Part shown: positions 1 to 8,826 of the stretch, piece after piece
How positions within the stretch are numbered: the first letter of the stretch is position 1
Layout of the letters: the number at the start of each line of letters is the position of its first letter
NCBI GenBank assembly: GCA_947503625.1
Contig: CANNEK010000001.1
Span: forward strand, 924,152-988,151
DNA from: an uncultured Kordiimonas sp.
GTDB taxonomy: Bacteria > Pseudomonadota > Alphaproteobacteria > Sphingomonadales > Kordiimonadaceae
Reading direction: 5' to 3'
DNA: 64,000 nt
Made by a program: the position numbers and the translations under genes
The notes under the pieces: generated by a model
Databases searched by the model: none
The model's input: only the letters and a program-made list of their open reading frames with translations
Told to the model about the DNA's origin: nothing

Positions 1-314
1 CGGTGGAACCACAAAGCGTTGCTTATAGCCGCTGGCGTGTCACACCGATTGCCAGCGCAACTGGTAGTATCACCTCAAGCAATCTACCGGGAGTGCCCCG
101 GTTAAAAGCGTCACTGTGCAAGCATCGTGGCGGAGAACTCCCTCATCAATCAATTCTGGAGTGGCAGGATGCGACGCATCGCTTCCATATGGTTACCCCA
201 ATGGCCAATCAACCGTTGGTGCCGGGCTCGGGTGCAAACAGCCCCCCTGCAACAACCCCCAATGACAGCAATGGGGCAACCGACAAACACCTTCGCGCTT
301 ACGCACACAGTTAA
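1..314 (+). CDS. imuA: ImuA-like protein, C-terminal part (5' end outside window)
   Basis: Only the last ~104 codons are present; the frame enters the window already open (codons in phase with base 3) and stops at 312-314. The tail contains SRWRV, then RGGELPHQ and LEWQDATHRF, which resembles the C-terminus of ImuA, the RecA/SulA-like partner in the ImuA-ImuB-DnaE2 mutasome; this is recognition from memory of the family. Its last 146 bases overlap the start of imuB, which suggests translational coupling. The order imuA-imuB-dnaE2 supports the call. The LexA operator expected upstream of the cassette would lie outside the window. Confidence 0.7.
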   Translation, partial: VEPQSVAYSRWRVTPIASATGSITSSNLPGVPRLKASLCKHRGGELPHQSILEWQDATHRFHMVTPMANQPLVPGSGANSPPATTPNDSNGATDKHLRAYAHS

Positions 315-1791
315 CCAGACACAAAAACTGTATGCCGTATCTCTGGCAGCACAAACGCAAGGGTTAATACAAAATATGTCGCTCGCAGAGGCGCGGGCCA
401 TTGTTCCTGCACTGGATACTGCCCCTGCCAACGAGGACGCCGATGCAAGGGCCCTGAACATGTTTGCCCGTTGGTGTGACCGCTATACGCCACTGTTTGC
501 CCTGGATGGCGCTGATGGTTTGCTACTAGATATTACCGGCTGTGATCATCTTTTTGGTGGGGAACAGGCCTTGATCGATGATTTGTCACACAGGATGGAA
601 AAGGCCGGCATTATAGCCCAGTTTGCCATTGCAGACACAGTCGGTTCTGCCTGGGCATTAGCCCGCTATGCCCCCGGTTATATTCTACCGAAAAGCGACA
701 TTCAGGAAAAAGTGGCGGCATTGAACAGCCTGCCTGTCAAAGCTTTGCGGCTGGACAGACGCAGTGTCGTAACTCTGCACAGACTGGGTTTGAAAAGAAT
801 CGGGGACCTCACAAAACTGCCACGCCCGGCGCTGGCCCGACGTTTCAGGGGCGCACCGGCAAAAGATGTTACCGACCTTCTCAACCGGCTTGATCAGGCC
901 CTTGGCACCAAAGCAGAAGCGGTTGTGCCCCTGCAGCCCTTGCCCGTCTGGCGCCTTCGTCATGCATTCTCTGAACCCGTCATGCATTTAGAGGCAATTG
1001 AACTGGCCTTGCCCACCCTGATTAACAATCTGATGCCCATCCTGGCGCAGGCAGAAATGGGGGTGAGACGACTTATACTCAGTGCTTTCCGGGTCGATGG
1101 CAGTGTCCAGCATATCCGTATTGGCACCAGCAGACCCACACGCGATCAGACACATCTAAAACGATTGTTCACAGAAAAACTCGACACTCTTCAGTCCGGG
1201 TTCGGGTTTGACCTTCTGATGCTGTCAGTCAGCGAAAGTGAAAAACTGCCACCAAAACAGATTGCCACTTTGCGGGATACCCAGATGGAGGAGACTGCCC
1301 ATGTTCTGGACCGATTGAGCGCACGACTGGGGGCTGGTGCCGTGATACAGCTGAAACATCGTCACAGTCATATCCCGGAACGGGCACAATCCTACAGTCC
1401 GGCTTATAATGGGCCACTTGAGTGGGAAACAATTCCACAAAATCTTGCACCCCGGCCTTTACGCCTGCTGCCACACCCTGAAGCCATGCAGGTGATGGCG
1501 GAAGTGCCGGAGGGCGCACCACGCCGGTTTCGCTGGCGGCGGGTCAACCACCGCGTTTTGAAAGCCGAAGGCCCGGAGCGGCTTGCCTGTGAATGGTGGT
1601 TAACAGGTGAAACCGAGACATCGGAAGACCTGACCCGTGACTATTACCGCATTGAAGTAGAAGGCGGGGCGCGGTTTTGGGTCTTTCGGCGCGGGCTTTA
1701 TGCTGTAGCTGGCGTACGCCCTGCTGAAACCATAGATGACCCTTTAAACGGCACAGACCCGCAGTGGTTTATGCACGGCTTTTTTGCCTGA
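169..1791 (+). CDS. imuB: ImuB, Y-family polymerase-like mutasome protein
   Basis: A 540-residue protein of the Y-family polymerase fold that, in this family, has lost catalysis and acts as a hub linking DnaE2 and the beta clamp during SOS translesion synthesis. I chose ATG 169 (MRRIASIWLPQWPINRW), the usual ImuB opening, over an in-frame GTG at 127. In place of the acidic DxD of active Y-polymerases the first strand reads IWLPQW. The family signature DITGCDHLFGGE lies near residue 120, followed by GSAWALARYA. The C-terminal third is arginine-rich (RRFRWRR). It starts inside imuA and ends 9 bases before dnaE2, so the three genes form one operon. Confidence 0.93.
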   Translation: MRRIASIWLPQWPINRWCRARVQTAPLQQPPMTAMGQPTNTFALTHTVNQTQKLYAVSLAAQTQGLIQNMSLAEARAIVPALDTAPANEDADARALNMFARWCDRYTPLFALDGADGLLLDITGCDHLFGGEQALIDDLSHRMEKAGIIAQFAIADTVGSAWALARYAPGYILPKSDIQEKVAALNSLPVKALRLDRRSVVTLHRLGLKRIGDLTKLPRPALARRFRGAPAKDVTDLLNRLDQALGTKAEAVVPLQPLPVWRLRHAFSEPVMHLEAIELALPTLINNLMPILAQAEMGVRRLILSAFRVDGSVQHIRIGTSRPTRDQTHLKRLFTEKLDTLQSGFGFDLLMLSVSESEKLPPKQIATLRDTQMEETAHVLDRLSARLGAGAVIQLKHRHSHIPERAQSYSPAYNGPLEWETIPQNLAPRPLRLLPHPEAMQVMAEVPEGAPRRFRWRRVNHRVLKAEGPERLACEWWLTGETETSEDLTRDYYRIEVEGGARFWVFRRGLYAVAGVRPAETIDDPLNGTDPQWFMHGFFA

Positions 1792-1800
1792 AGATCTACC

Positions 1801-4800
1801 ATGTACACAGAATTACACAGCACAAGTAACTTCAGTTTCCTCCGCGGTGCGTCACACCCGGAAGAACTGGTGATTATGGCAAAGCTAGCCGGATTGCAGG
1901 GTATTGCCATCACAGACCGAAACAGTTTGGCCGGGGTGGTGCGAGCGCACAAGGCCGCCAAAGAACATGGCATTGCGTTCCTTCCAGCCTGCCGGCTTGA
2001 CCTGATGGATGCGCCGCCTTTTCTGGTCTACCCCACTAACCGGGATGCCTATGCACGCCTGACTGAATTACTGACCATTGGCAACCGCCGAGCGCCCAAA
2101 GGGGAATGTCATCTGATGTTCGAAGATGTCGCCACCTTCAGCAAAGGTCAGATACTTGCCTTGTTGCCCGATATGACGAGCCCGGATGATATCATGCACG
2201 CAGATTATGTTCGGCAGATAAAAGTCTGGCAGGCGAAGCTGGACGCCCCCTTATACCTTGTAGCAAGCCATCAATACGCCGGGCAGGACAAACGCCGGAT
2301 TGAAGCACTGGCAACCTGTGCGCGTCAGGCAAACGTTCCGTTGCTGGCAACAGGGGATGTACTGTATCATCGGCCTGAACGTCGTGTTCTTGCTGATATT
2401 GTAACCTGCATCCGTGAACACAAGCGTATTGAAGACGCAGGCTACCTGCTGGCGGCAAATGCCGAGCGATTCATCAAACCGCCAGAAGAAATGGCCAGAC
2501 TGTTTTCTGCCTATCCGGAAGCAGTCAAAAACAGCATCGCCATTCAGGAAGCCTGTAATTTTTCCCTTGATGAGCTGTGCTACAATTACCCGCATGAGCC
2601 GGTCCCGCCGGGGAAAACACCGCAACAACATTTGACAGACCTTTCGTATGCAGGGGCAAGAGATCGCTATCCGGACGGTATACCAGACAAAGTCCGGATC
2701 ATTCTGGACCGGGAGCTGGAGCTTGTTAGGGAACTGGGATACGCCCCCTATTTCCTGACGGTACATGACATTGTCGCCTATGCCAGAAGCCAGCATATAC
2801 TGTGTCAGGGCCGCGGGTCTGCCGCCAACTCTGTGATCTGTTACATGTTGCGCATCACCGACGTAAACCCCACCAAGGTTGACCTGCTGTTTGAAAGGTT
2901 TGTCTCCAAAGAGCGCGGCGAGCCGCCAGATATCGACGTGGATTTCGAGCACGAACGGCGTGAGGAAGTTATCCAGTATATCTATACTCGCTATGGTCGC
3001 CACCGGGCCGGACTGGCTGCAACGTTGATCACGTACCGGACGAGAAGCGCGGTTCGCGAAGTTGGCAAAGTGATGGGCCTGAGCGAAGACATGATCAGTG
3101 CGCTTGCAGGTACTGTATGGGGGTATCATGGCGGCGAGATCCCTGATGATCAGGTAAAAGAAGCCGGATTCGATCCAAACGAGCCGGGTTTAAAGCGCAC
3201 CCTCAAGATTGCTCATGAACTGATGGGGTTTCCGCGTCATTTATCACAACATGTGGGCGGCTTTGTGCTTACCGAAAGCCCTCTGCATCATATCGTGCCA
3301 ATCCAGAACGCCGCGATGAAAGACCGCACAGTCATTGAGTGGAACAAGGATGATCTGGATACATTGAACATCCTCAAGGTTGATGTTCTGGCACTTGGCA
3401 TGCTCAGTTGCCTGCGCAAGGCTTTTGATATGATCAAAGCGCACCATGGCAGAACCTGGACCCTGGCGACATTGCCGAATGAAGACCTTGAGACCTATCA
3501 AATGCTGCACCGGGCCGACAGTATCGGCGTATTTCAGGTGGAAAGCCGCGCACAAATGAGCATGCTGCCCCGGCTGAAACCCTCCAGTTATTATGACCTT
3601 GTTGTTCAGGTCGCGATCGTTCGCCCCGGCCCCATCCAGGGCGATATGGTGCATCCTTATTTACGCAGGCGGCAGGGCAAGGAAGAGGTTGAGTATCCAG
3701 CCCCGGGGCCGGACTTTGGTCCTGCAGACGAACTTGAGCAGGTTTTATCCCGCACCTACGGCGTGCCCCTGTTTCAGGAACAGGCGATGAAAATCGCCAT
3801 TGTGGCGGCGGGCTTTACCCCGGGGGAAGCAGATGGCTTGAGGCGCGCAATGGCTACATTCCGCAACTCTGGCACGGTTGGCGTATTTCAGGAAAAATTT
3901 ATCAACGGCATGACAGGCCGCGGTTACACACAAGACTTTGCAGAGCGCTGCTTCAAGCAGATCGAAGGGTTTGCAGACTATGGTTTTCCGGAGAGCCATG
4001 CTGCCAGCTTCGCATTGCTGGTATATGCCTCATCATGGGTGAAATGCCATCACCCGGAGGTATTTGCCTGTGCGCTGTTAAACTCGCAGCCCATGGGTTT
4101 TTACGCACCAGCGCAAATTGTGCGGGATGCCCGCGAACACGGCGTTCTTGTGCTACCAGCAGACATTAACCATAGCGACTGGAACTCAACGCTGGAACCC
4201 GCACCTGATAACTGTTGGGGCTGGGCACTCCGGCTTGGCCTTCGGCAAATTAAGGGTGTAAGGGAAAATACTGCTGAACAAATGGTAAGCGCAAGACTAC
4301 GACCCTACAGCGACGTTGAAGACCTGCATACCAGAACTCGCATGATTGTAGTCCAGATTGAGAAACTGGCGGAAGCCGATGCCTTCAGATCTTGCGGCCT
4401 TGATCGACGGCAAGCGCTGTGGCAGGTGCGCGGACTTCATGACACACCGGATCTGCCTTTGTTTAGCCACGCGGAAACAGCGGATATCGGCACAGAAGAA
4501 GAAGCCGTTCTACCCACCATGCCACTGGCCGAACATGTGGTAAATGATTATCAAACCCTGCGTCTGTCACTTAAGGCTCATCCGCTTTCGTTCCTGCGAG
4601 ACGGCCTTTCAGAACAAGGGGTCGTTCGCTGCCGTGACCTTGATAACCACAAGGACGGTGACAGAGCCAGCGTCGCTGGCCTGGTGCTGGTTCGCCAAAG
4701 GCCCGGAAGCGCAAAAGGTGTTATTTTTCTAACGCTTGAGGACGAGAGCGGTGTCGCCAACATTGTGGTGTGGCGCAATGTTTTTGAACAGCATCGCGCG

Positions 4801-5067
4801 ATCCTGATGGGAGGGCGGCTGCTCATCGTTCAGGGTCAGCTTCAACGGGAAGACGGAGTAACGCATCTGGTTGCCAGCAAACTGATTGATGCCTCGGAAA
4901 CATTACTGCTTTTGTCGGAAGGCCAGGAAGCGATCGCTTTGCCTGCCACCAGTGCCGACGAGGCAAACAAACCGGTTCAAGGCGACAGGCGTTTGCCGCC
5001 TTTCAAGGCTTCAACACACCCCAGAAATGTCCGAGGACTGGTGCCTAAAAGCCGGGATTTTCACTAG
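1801..5067 (+). CDS. dnaE2: Error-prone DNA polymerase III alpha subunit, DnaE2
   Basis: A 1088-residue C-family DNA polymerase of the DnaE2 branch, which carries out mutagenic lesion bypass together with ImuA and ImuB. The N-terminal PHP domain starts at once (MYTELHSTSNFSFLRGASHPEEL, residues 1-23, with its His and Asp residues). The polymerase core has QGRGSAANS and the catalytic aspartates in PPDIDVDFE near residues 374-382, then FADYGFPESHAASFALL around residue 725. A C-terminal OB-fold follows (VAGLVLVRQRPGSAKGVIF). The length is normal for DnaE2. ATG 1801 lies 9 bases after imuB, so the pair is probably cotranscribed and LexA controlled from upstream of imuA. Confidence 0.96.
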   Translation: MYTELHSTSNFSFLRGASHPEELVIMAKLAGLQGIAITDRNSLAGVVRAHKAAKEHGIAFLPACRLDLMDAPPFLVYPTNRDAYARLTELLTIGNRRAPKGECHLMFEDVATFSKGQILALLPDMTSPDDIMHADYVRQIKVWQAKLDAPLYLVASHQYAGQDKRRIEALATCARQANVPLLATGDVLYHRPERRVLADIVTCIREHKRIEDAGYLLAANAERFIKPPEEMARLFSAYPEAVKNSIAIQEACNFSLDELCYNYPHEPVPPGKTPQQHLTDLSYAGARDRYPDGIPDKVRIILDRELELVRELGYAPYFLTVHDIVAYARSQHILCQGRGSAANSVICYMLRITDVNPTKVDLLFERFVSKERGEPPDIDVDFEHERREEVIQYIYTRYGRHRAGLAATLITYRTRSAVREVGKVMGLSEDMISALAGTVWGYHGGEIPDDQVKEAGFDPNEPGLKRTLKIAHELMGFPRHLSQHVGGFVLTESPLHHIVPIQNAAMKDRTVIEWNKDDLDTLNILKVDVLALGMLSCLRKAFDMIKAHHGRTWTLATLPNEDLETYQMLHRADSIGVFQVESRAQMSMLPRLKPSSYYDLVVQVAIVRPGPIQGDMVHPYLRRRQGKEEVEYPAPGPDFGPADELEQVLSRTYGVPLFQEQAMKIAIVAAGFTPGEADGLRRAMATFRNSGTVGVFQEKFINGMTGRGYTQDFAERCFKQIEGFADYGFPESHAASFALLVYASSWVKCHHPEVFACALLNSQPMGFYAPAQIVRDAREHGVLVLPADINHSDWNSTLEPAPDNCWGWALRLGLRQIKGVRENTAEQMVSARLRPYSDVEDLHTRTRMIVVQIEKLAEADAFRSCGLDRRQALWQVRGLHDTPDLPLFSHAETADIGTEEEAVLPTMPLAEHVVNDYQTLRLSLKAHPLSFLRDGLSEQGVVRCRDLDNHKDGDRASVAGLVLVRQRPGSAKGVIFLTLEDESGVANIVVWRNVFEQHRAILMGGRLLIVQGQLQREDGVTHLVASKLIDASETLLLLSEGQEAIALPATSADEANKPVQGDRRLPPFKASTHPRNVRGLVPKSRDFH

Positions 5068-5330
5068 GCATGCCGCAAAACCGGAGCGGTAAACGCGAAA
5101 AAAGAGAATAAAACCGGCAAAAAAGGAGGGAAACTTGAGAAAAATTACCAAACCACCCCTCAAATCCCGCTGAAAGAAACCCTATGCCTGGAGGCGCGTA
5201 CATTCAACCAAATTTCCCTGCAAAGGTCAGAAGTGACGAAAAAAAACGGATGCGCGGATTTGTCCGCTAGCAGTTTGGCGCGTCTTCATGTAAAAAAGAT
5301 CGACTGTCTAGGGAACAAAACGAGGAAGTT

Positions 5331-6110
5331 ATGGGGTCCGCATCAGCCAGCGACTATCAGGCGAACAATGTACCAGAAATCATTGCAAAAATGCCGTTGT
5401 TCAGAGAAGCGTCCGGGAACACAATTAAGGCATTATCATCTGCCAGTCAGTTTCTGACATTGGAAAAAGGTGAGGCCCTCTTTATGCAGGAAGACCCTGC
5501 AGACTGGCTTTTTGTCATCCGGTCCGGTTGGGTGAAACTATTCCGCGAAACCATGGAAGGCAGCGAGGCCGTCATTGACATGGCAACAACCGGCGAAATG
5601 GTGGGCGAAACAGCGATTTTTGAAGACGGGTTACATTCCTACTGTGCCGCTGCGGCTGAAAAAGTCAGCGTTCTGCGCCTGCCCGCAAGCTTGCTGAAAA
5701 AAGCAGTAAACGAAGAACAGCCTGTCGCGCTGGCTCTGCTGGCATCCATGTCCCGCCACCGCAAGCGCCAAAGCCGCGAAATTGAAAGCCTGACACTGCA
5801 AAACGCATCCCAGCGTATTGGTTGCTTCTTGCTGCGCCATAGTAATCAGCTTCAGCAAACCTCATTCGACCTGAAATTACCCTATGACAAGTCGCTCATT
5901 GCGGCACGGCTGGGCATGAAGTCCGAAACCTTTTCGCGCGCCCTTAATAAATTGCGTCAGGAAACCAACATTGAGGTGAAAGGGTCTATTGTGTCGATCC
6001 CGAGCATCGGAGTTGTCTCAGCCTACTCTTGTAGTGCCTGCTCGAACGAATTTCCCTGTGCAGACCTCCAGAACAGCGAACCGGCTAACGTTTCAACCAA
6101 TCCCAGTTAA
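5331..6110 (+). CDS. Crp/Fnr-family transcriptional regulator (Dnr/Nnr-like, no N-terminal Fe-S cysteines)
   Basis: A 259-residue regulator with an N-terminal cyclic-nucleotide-type beta barrel (about residues 20-125), a dimerisation helix, and a C-terminal winged helix whose recognition helix reads MKSETFSRALNKLR. The N-terminus lacks the cysteine cluster of true oxygen-sensing Fnr, so it is closer to Dnr/Nnr-type proteins; a cysteine-rich tail (YSCSACSNEFPC) is unusual and could bind metal or sense redox state. ATG 5331 follows a GAGGAAG ribosome site. The gene sits two genes upstream of hemN, which carries an Fnr-type operator at 6599-6612, so hemN and ompW are plausible targets (inference). 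Confidence 0.88.
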   Translation: MGSASASDYQANNVPEIIAKMPLFREASGNTIKALSSASQFLTLEKGEALFMQEDPADWLFVIRSGWVKLFRETMEGSEAVIDMATTGEMVGETAIFEDGLHSYCAAAAEKVSVLRLPASLLKKAVNEEQPVALALLASMSRHRKRQSREIESLTLQNASQRIGCFLLRHSNQLQQTSFDLKLPYDKSLIAARLGMKSETFSRALNKLRQETNIEVKGSIVSIPSIGVVSAYSCSACSNEFPCADLQNSEPANVSTNPS

Positions 6111-6534
6111 TCAGCGACGGATCGGCAACATACCGATCCGGGTCTGAAAGCACATCCTCAACATAGTCAGCCGCCACAGCGTGAACTGCAGGCACCTGGC
6201 AACATGAAGGAACGCACGCCGACGCAAGGGGGTGCACCTTGATAGCTGATTTATCCATTGCCACACGACAACTTGCCTTCGCTGAATCAGTAACCAGAGT
6301 CAGGATAACAGGGTTGCCGCGCAGTGCTTTTTCGCTGGCCGCCCATATTTGCCGGTAAGGAAAACGATCGCGGTTGGCAAGCATCACTTTATTACAGACT
6401 TCCAGATACGTCATTAACATCCGCTGGTAAGCATCGTTTGTATGGGGCCCCGAGGGTGTCGCCAACAGGCCATTTGCCGCCAGTTGACTTTCAATTCCCG
6501 TTCGCTCCAGGTCGTCACTTTCAGGCCGTTTCAT
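6085..6534 (-). CDS. Hypothetical protein, convergent with the Crp/Fnr gene
   Basis: A 149-residue protein of unknown function, apparently soluble and with no signal peptide or recognisable domain. Visible features are a central segment NPVILTLVTDSAKASCRVAMDKSA and a pair SCCQ around residue 110. Its 3' end overlaps the end of the Crp/Fnr gene by 26 bases tail to tail. ATG 6534 has only a weak purine-rich site upstream. I keep it because it fills the otherwise empty gap between regulator and hemN and the residue composition looks like a real protein. It diverges from hemN, so the operator at 6599-6612 could also influence it. Confidence 0.6.
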   Translation of the reverse strand: MKRPESDDLERTGIESQLAANGLLATPSGPHTNDAYQRMLMTYLEVCNKVMLANRDRFPYRQIWAASEKALRGNPVILTLVTDSAKASCRVAMDKSAIKVHPLASACVPSCCQVPAVHAVAADYVEDVLSDPDRYVADPSLINWDWLKR

Positions 6535-6598
6535 TGCAATTCATCCACAAAACTCCCCAGTTATAAAAGCAGTTTGCCGCACTTCCCATTCACCTTGG

Positions 6599-6612
6599 TT
6601 GACTTTGGTCAA
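6599..6612. promoter_or_regulatory. Fnr/Dnr-type operator upstream of hemN
   Basis: TTGACTTTGGTCAA, a perfect inverted repeat TTGAC-N4-GTCAA matching the Fnr-family consensus TTGAT-N4-ATCAA apart from the fifth base of each arm. It lies 60 bases upstream of the hemN start codon, a typical activator distance. A related box occurs upstream of ompW at 30919-30932. Confidence 0.75.
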
Positions 6613-6672
6613 ATAAGACGAACATGGTTTCGCCCTAGAGTTTGGCCCTGATCAAAAATCCGGAGTCGACAA

Positions 6673-8028
6673 TTGCAAAACGCCCAAAACGCTCTGATGC
6701 GCCACAACAGAAACACACCCCGCTATACAAGCTATCCCACAGCACCTCATTTTCATGACGGTATTGACGCAGCAACATACGGGGAATGGCTGGGCACCAT
6801 CGAAGCAGGCGAAAAGCTATCGCTCTATGTCCACATTCCCTTTTGCCGCAAACTCTGCTGGTACTGCGGCTGCAACACCAGAGCGACCCGGAAATACCAG
6901 CCTGTGCAACACTATGTGGATTATCTGAAACGGGAGATCAGCCTTGTTGCAGATAAACTGGGCGAAAGCAGACCGGTAAAGCACATCCATTTTGGAGGCG
7001 GCTCCCCCAGCATGTTGCAGCCACGCGACTTTACCGACATCATGCAAACACTGGAGCAACTGTTCACGATTGAATCAGACGCCGAGATCGCAATTGAGAT
7101 AGACCCTCGGGAATTGACCGAACCAAAAGTTGCAGCCTACGCAAAGTCCGGTATCAACCGTGTCAGTCTGGGCGTTCAGGATTTTCACCCCGAGGTCCAG
7201 AATGCTGTTAACAGACGTCAACCATTTTATGTCATCTACGACGCAGTCAATCTGGTACGAGAGTATGGTATCGAGCACATCAATATGGACCTGCTCTATG
7301 GTCTGCCGCATCAAACCACCGAGAAGATTGAAGCAAATGTGGATTTCGCTCATGCGCTCAAACCAACGAGGATAGCCCTGTTTGGTTATGCGCATGTACC
7401 CTGGATGAAAAAGCACATGCGCCTGATTGATGAAACAGCACTGCCGGGTGCTTCGGAGCGTCTCGCGCAGTTTGACGCCGCCAGCAAACGATTAAACTCG
7501 CTTGGCTACAAAACCATCGGGCTTGACCATTTTGTCCATAGCAATGACCCCATGACGGAAGCGCTGGAAAACCATCAATTGCGGCGCAACTTCCAGGGAT
7601 ACACAACCGATACAAGCGATTGCCTCATCGGGCTGGGCGTATCGTCCATTGGTGCCCTGCCGCAAGGCTATGTGCAAAGCTGTACGGACACCCGCTCGTA
7701 CTTCACAGCCATCGAAGAAAGCCGCCTGCCGGTCCAGAAGGGCATCGCCTTGTCACAGGAAGACATGCTGCGCCGCTCCATTATCGAAGAACTGATGTGC
7801 TATCACACCGTTGACCTTGAAGCACACTGCGCGGCCCTGGGTGTTGATGCCCGGCAGTTTGCAGAAGCAATAAACCAGTTGGGGCCACTGGCGAAAGACG
7901 GGCTTGTCACCGTTCAGGGATGGGTCATTACAGTTCCGGAAACAGCACGCCAGGCAATTCGACTGGTGTGCGCTGCGTTTGACGCCTATCTGGGCGATAC
8001 AACCAACAAGCATGCACAGGTAGCCTGA
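6673..8028 (+). CDS. hemN: Oxygen-independent coproporphyrinogen III oxidase HemN
   Basis: A 451-residue radical SAM enzyme that decarboxylates coproporphyrinogen III to protoporphyrinogen IX without oxygen in heme synthesis. It opens with the HemN segment PRYTSYPTAPHFH and carries the cluster motif HIPFCRKLCWYCGC (C58, C62, C65, C67), then HFGGGSPS and the usual HemN body through INMDLLYGLPHQT. I take TTG 6673 as the start because GGAG lies at good spacing before it; an in-frame ATG at 6697 is the alternative. The Fnr-type box upstream fits induction when oxygen is low. Confidence 0.95.
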   Translation: MQNAQNALMRHNRNTPRYTSYPTAPHFHDGIDAATYGEWLGTIEAGEKLSLYVHIPFCRKLCWYCGCNTRATRKYQPVQHYVDYLKREISLVADKLGESRPVKHIHFGGGSPSMLQPRDFTDIMQTLEQLFTIESDAEIAIEIDPRELTEPKVAAYAKSGINRVSLGVQDFHPEVQNAVNRRQPFYVIYDAVNLVREYGIEHINMDLLYGLPHQTTEKIEANVDFAHALKPTRIALFGYAHVPWMKKHMRLIDETALPGASERLAQFDAASKRLNSLGYKTIGLDHFVHSNDPMTEALENHQLRRNFQGYTTDTSDCLIGLGVSSIGALPQGYVQSCTDTRSYFTAIEESRLPVQKGIALSQEDMLRRSIIEELMCYHTVDLEAHCAALGVDARQFAEAINQLGPLAKDGLVTVQGWVITVPETARQAIRLVCAAFDAYLGDTTNKHAQVA

Positions 8029-8118
8029 CATAGCGATGTGATGCTGTACCGGTTACCTATTGTAGCCCGGACGAAACAACGTTAGCTTCTCACGCATGAT
8101 AAAGCCGGGGGGCGAAAA

Positions 8119-8724
8119 ATGGTACAAACAGCAACCTGTTCAGCGGAAGATCGCTGGCTTGTTTCGCTGGCCTGTTCTTTAAAAGGGCTGAAAGCAGATC
8201 ATGTACAGTCCGAAACAGACTCATTGCCAGTACTGGCATGGGAGGACGGAACTGTAACGGGTGCGGCGGCAATCATCCTGTATCTGGAAGCCAGTATAAC
8301 AGACCCAAGCCTTTTCCCTAACGGGAACATGGGCATGCCTCTCGCCCTGTTGCATTGGCGTGACACAATGAAAAGCAGTGATAAAAGTGACGACTCCAAA
8401 CTGGAGGCCAACGCCCAACTCATCACGCGGCAGTTGGCGGATGGGCGCTTGTTCCTGCAAGGCAGTCAACCGGGGCTCGCTGACATATGCTGTGCGAGCT
8501 GGCTAATGCCCCGACGTGCATCGCTGGGTAACGAGCACCCCCTGCAGCCTTGGCTCCGGCGCATAACGAAGATGGGACAGAGACCTGTTAGCGCTGGTGA
8601 TCACCTGTTACTGAAACGCCATGCTCTTGCTGAAAAGGCTGGCTATTCTGCCTTGCTTATCGTCAGAAACGGCAACGGCGAAAAACTCTTTGTCACGAGT
8701 CCACTGGATGAGCAGCCAACCTAA
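8119..8724 (+). CDS. Glutathione S-transferase-like protein
   Basis: A 201-residue protein with the outline of a GST: a shortened thioredoxin-like N-terminus with LPVLAWEDGTVTGAAAIILYLE (the vPvL...ES.aI.YLe region) and an all-helical C-terminal part with LADICCASWLM, matching the family's ADI motif. The catalytic Ser/Tyr/Cys of the first strand is not evident, so a glutathione-dependent activity is uncertain. ATG 8119 follows a strong GGGGGG site. It is a single gene between hemN and the sugar transporter. A non-enzymatic GST-fold role is possible. Confidence 0.65.
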   Translation: MVQTATCSAEDRWLVSLACSLKGLKADHVQSETDSLPVLAWEDGTVTGAAAIILYLEASITDPSLFPNGNMGMPLALLHWRDTMKSSDKSDDSKLEANAQLITRQLADGRLFLQGSQPGLADICCASWLMPRRASLGNEHPLQPWLRRITKMGQRPVSAGDHLLLKRHALAEKAGYSALLIVRNGNGEKLFVTSPLDEQPT

Positions 8725-8750
8725 TTGTCAATTTTCCTGCAGCTTATTTT

Positions 8751-8775
8751 TTGCATTTTTTAATGCAAATTTGCA
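8751..8775. promoter_or_regulatory. Probable LacI-type operators upstream of the MFS transporter
   Basis: Two overlapping inverted repeats: TGCAAATTTGCA (8764-8775, perfect) and the 18-base TTGCAT-N6-ATGCAA (8751-8768). The half-site TGCAAA resembles LacI-family operators. A near copy, TGCAAAATTTGCA, lies upstream of the TonB receptor at 11571-11583, and the LacI gene lies between them, so this regulator is the likely ligand (inference). Confidence 0.6.
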
Positions 8776-8826
8776 CTTGACTGTAAACTGGAATACCCCT
8801 TAGCTGAAGGCAGGGGAGATACAGAA

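Noticed and set aside
2251-3129. A 292-codon minus-strand frame inside dnaE2
   Set aside because: It overlaps the catalytic core of DnaE2, whose motifs are intact on the + strand.
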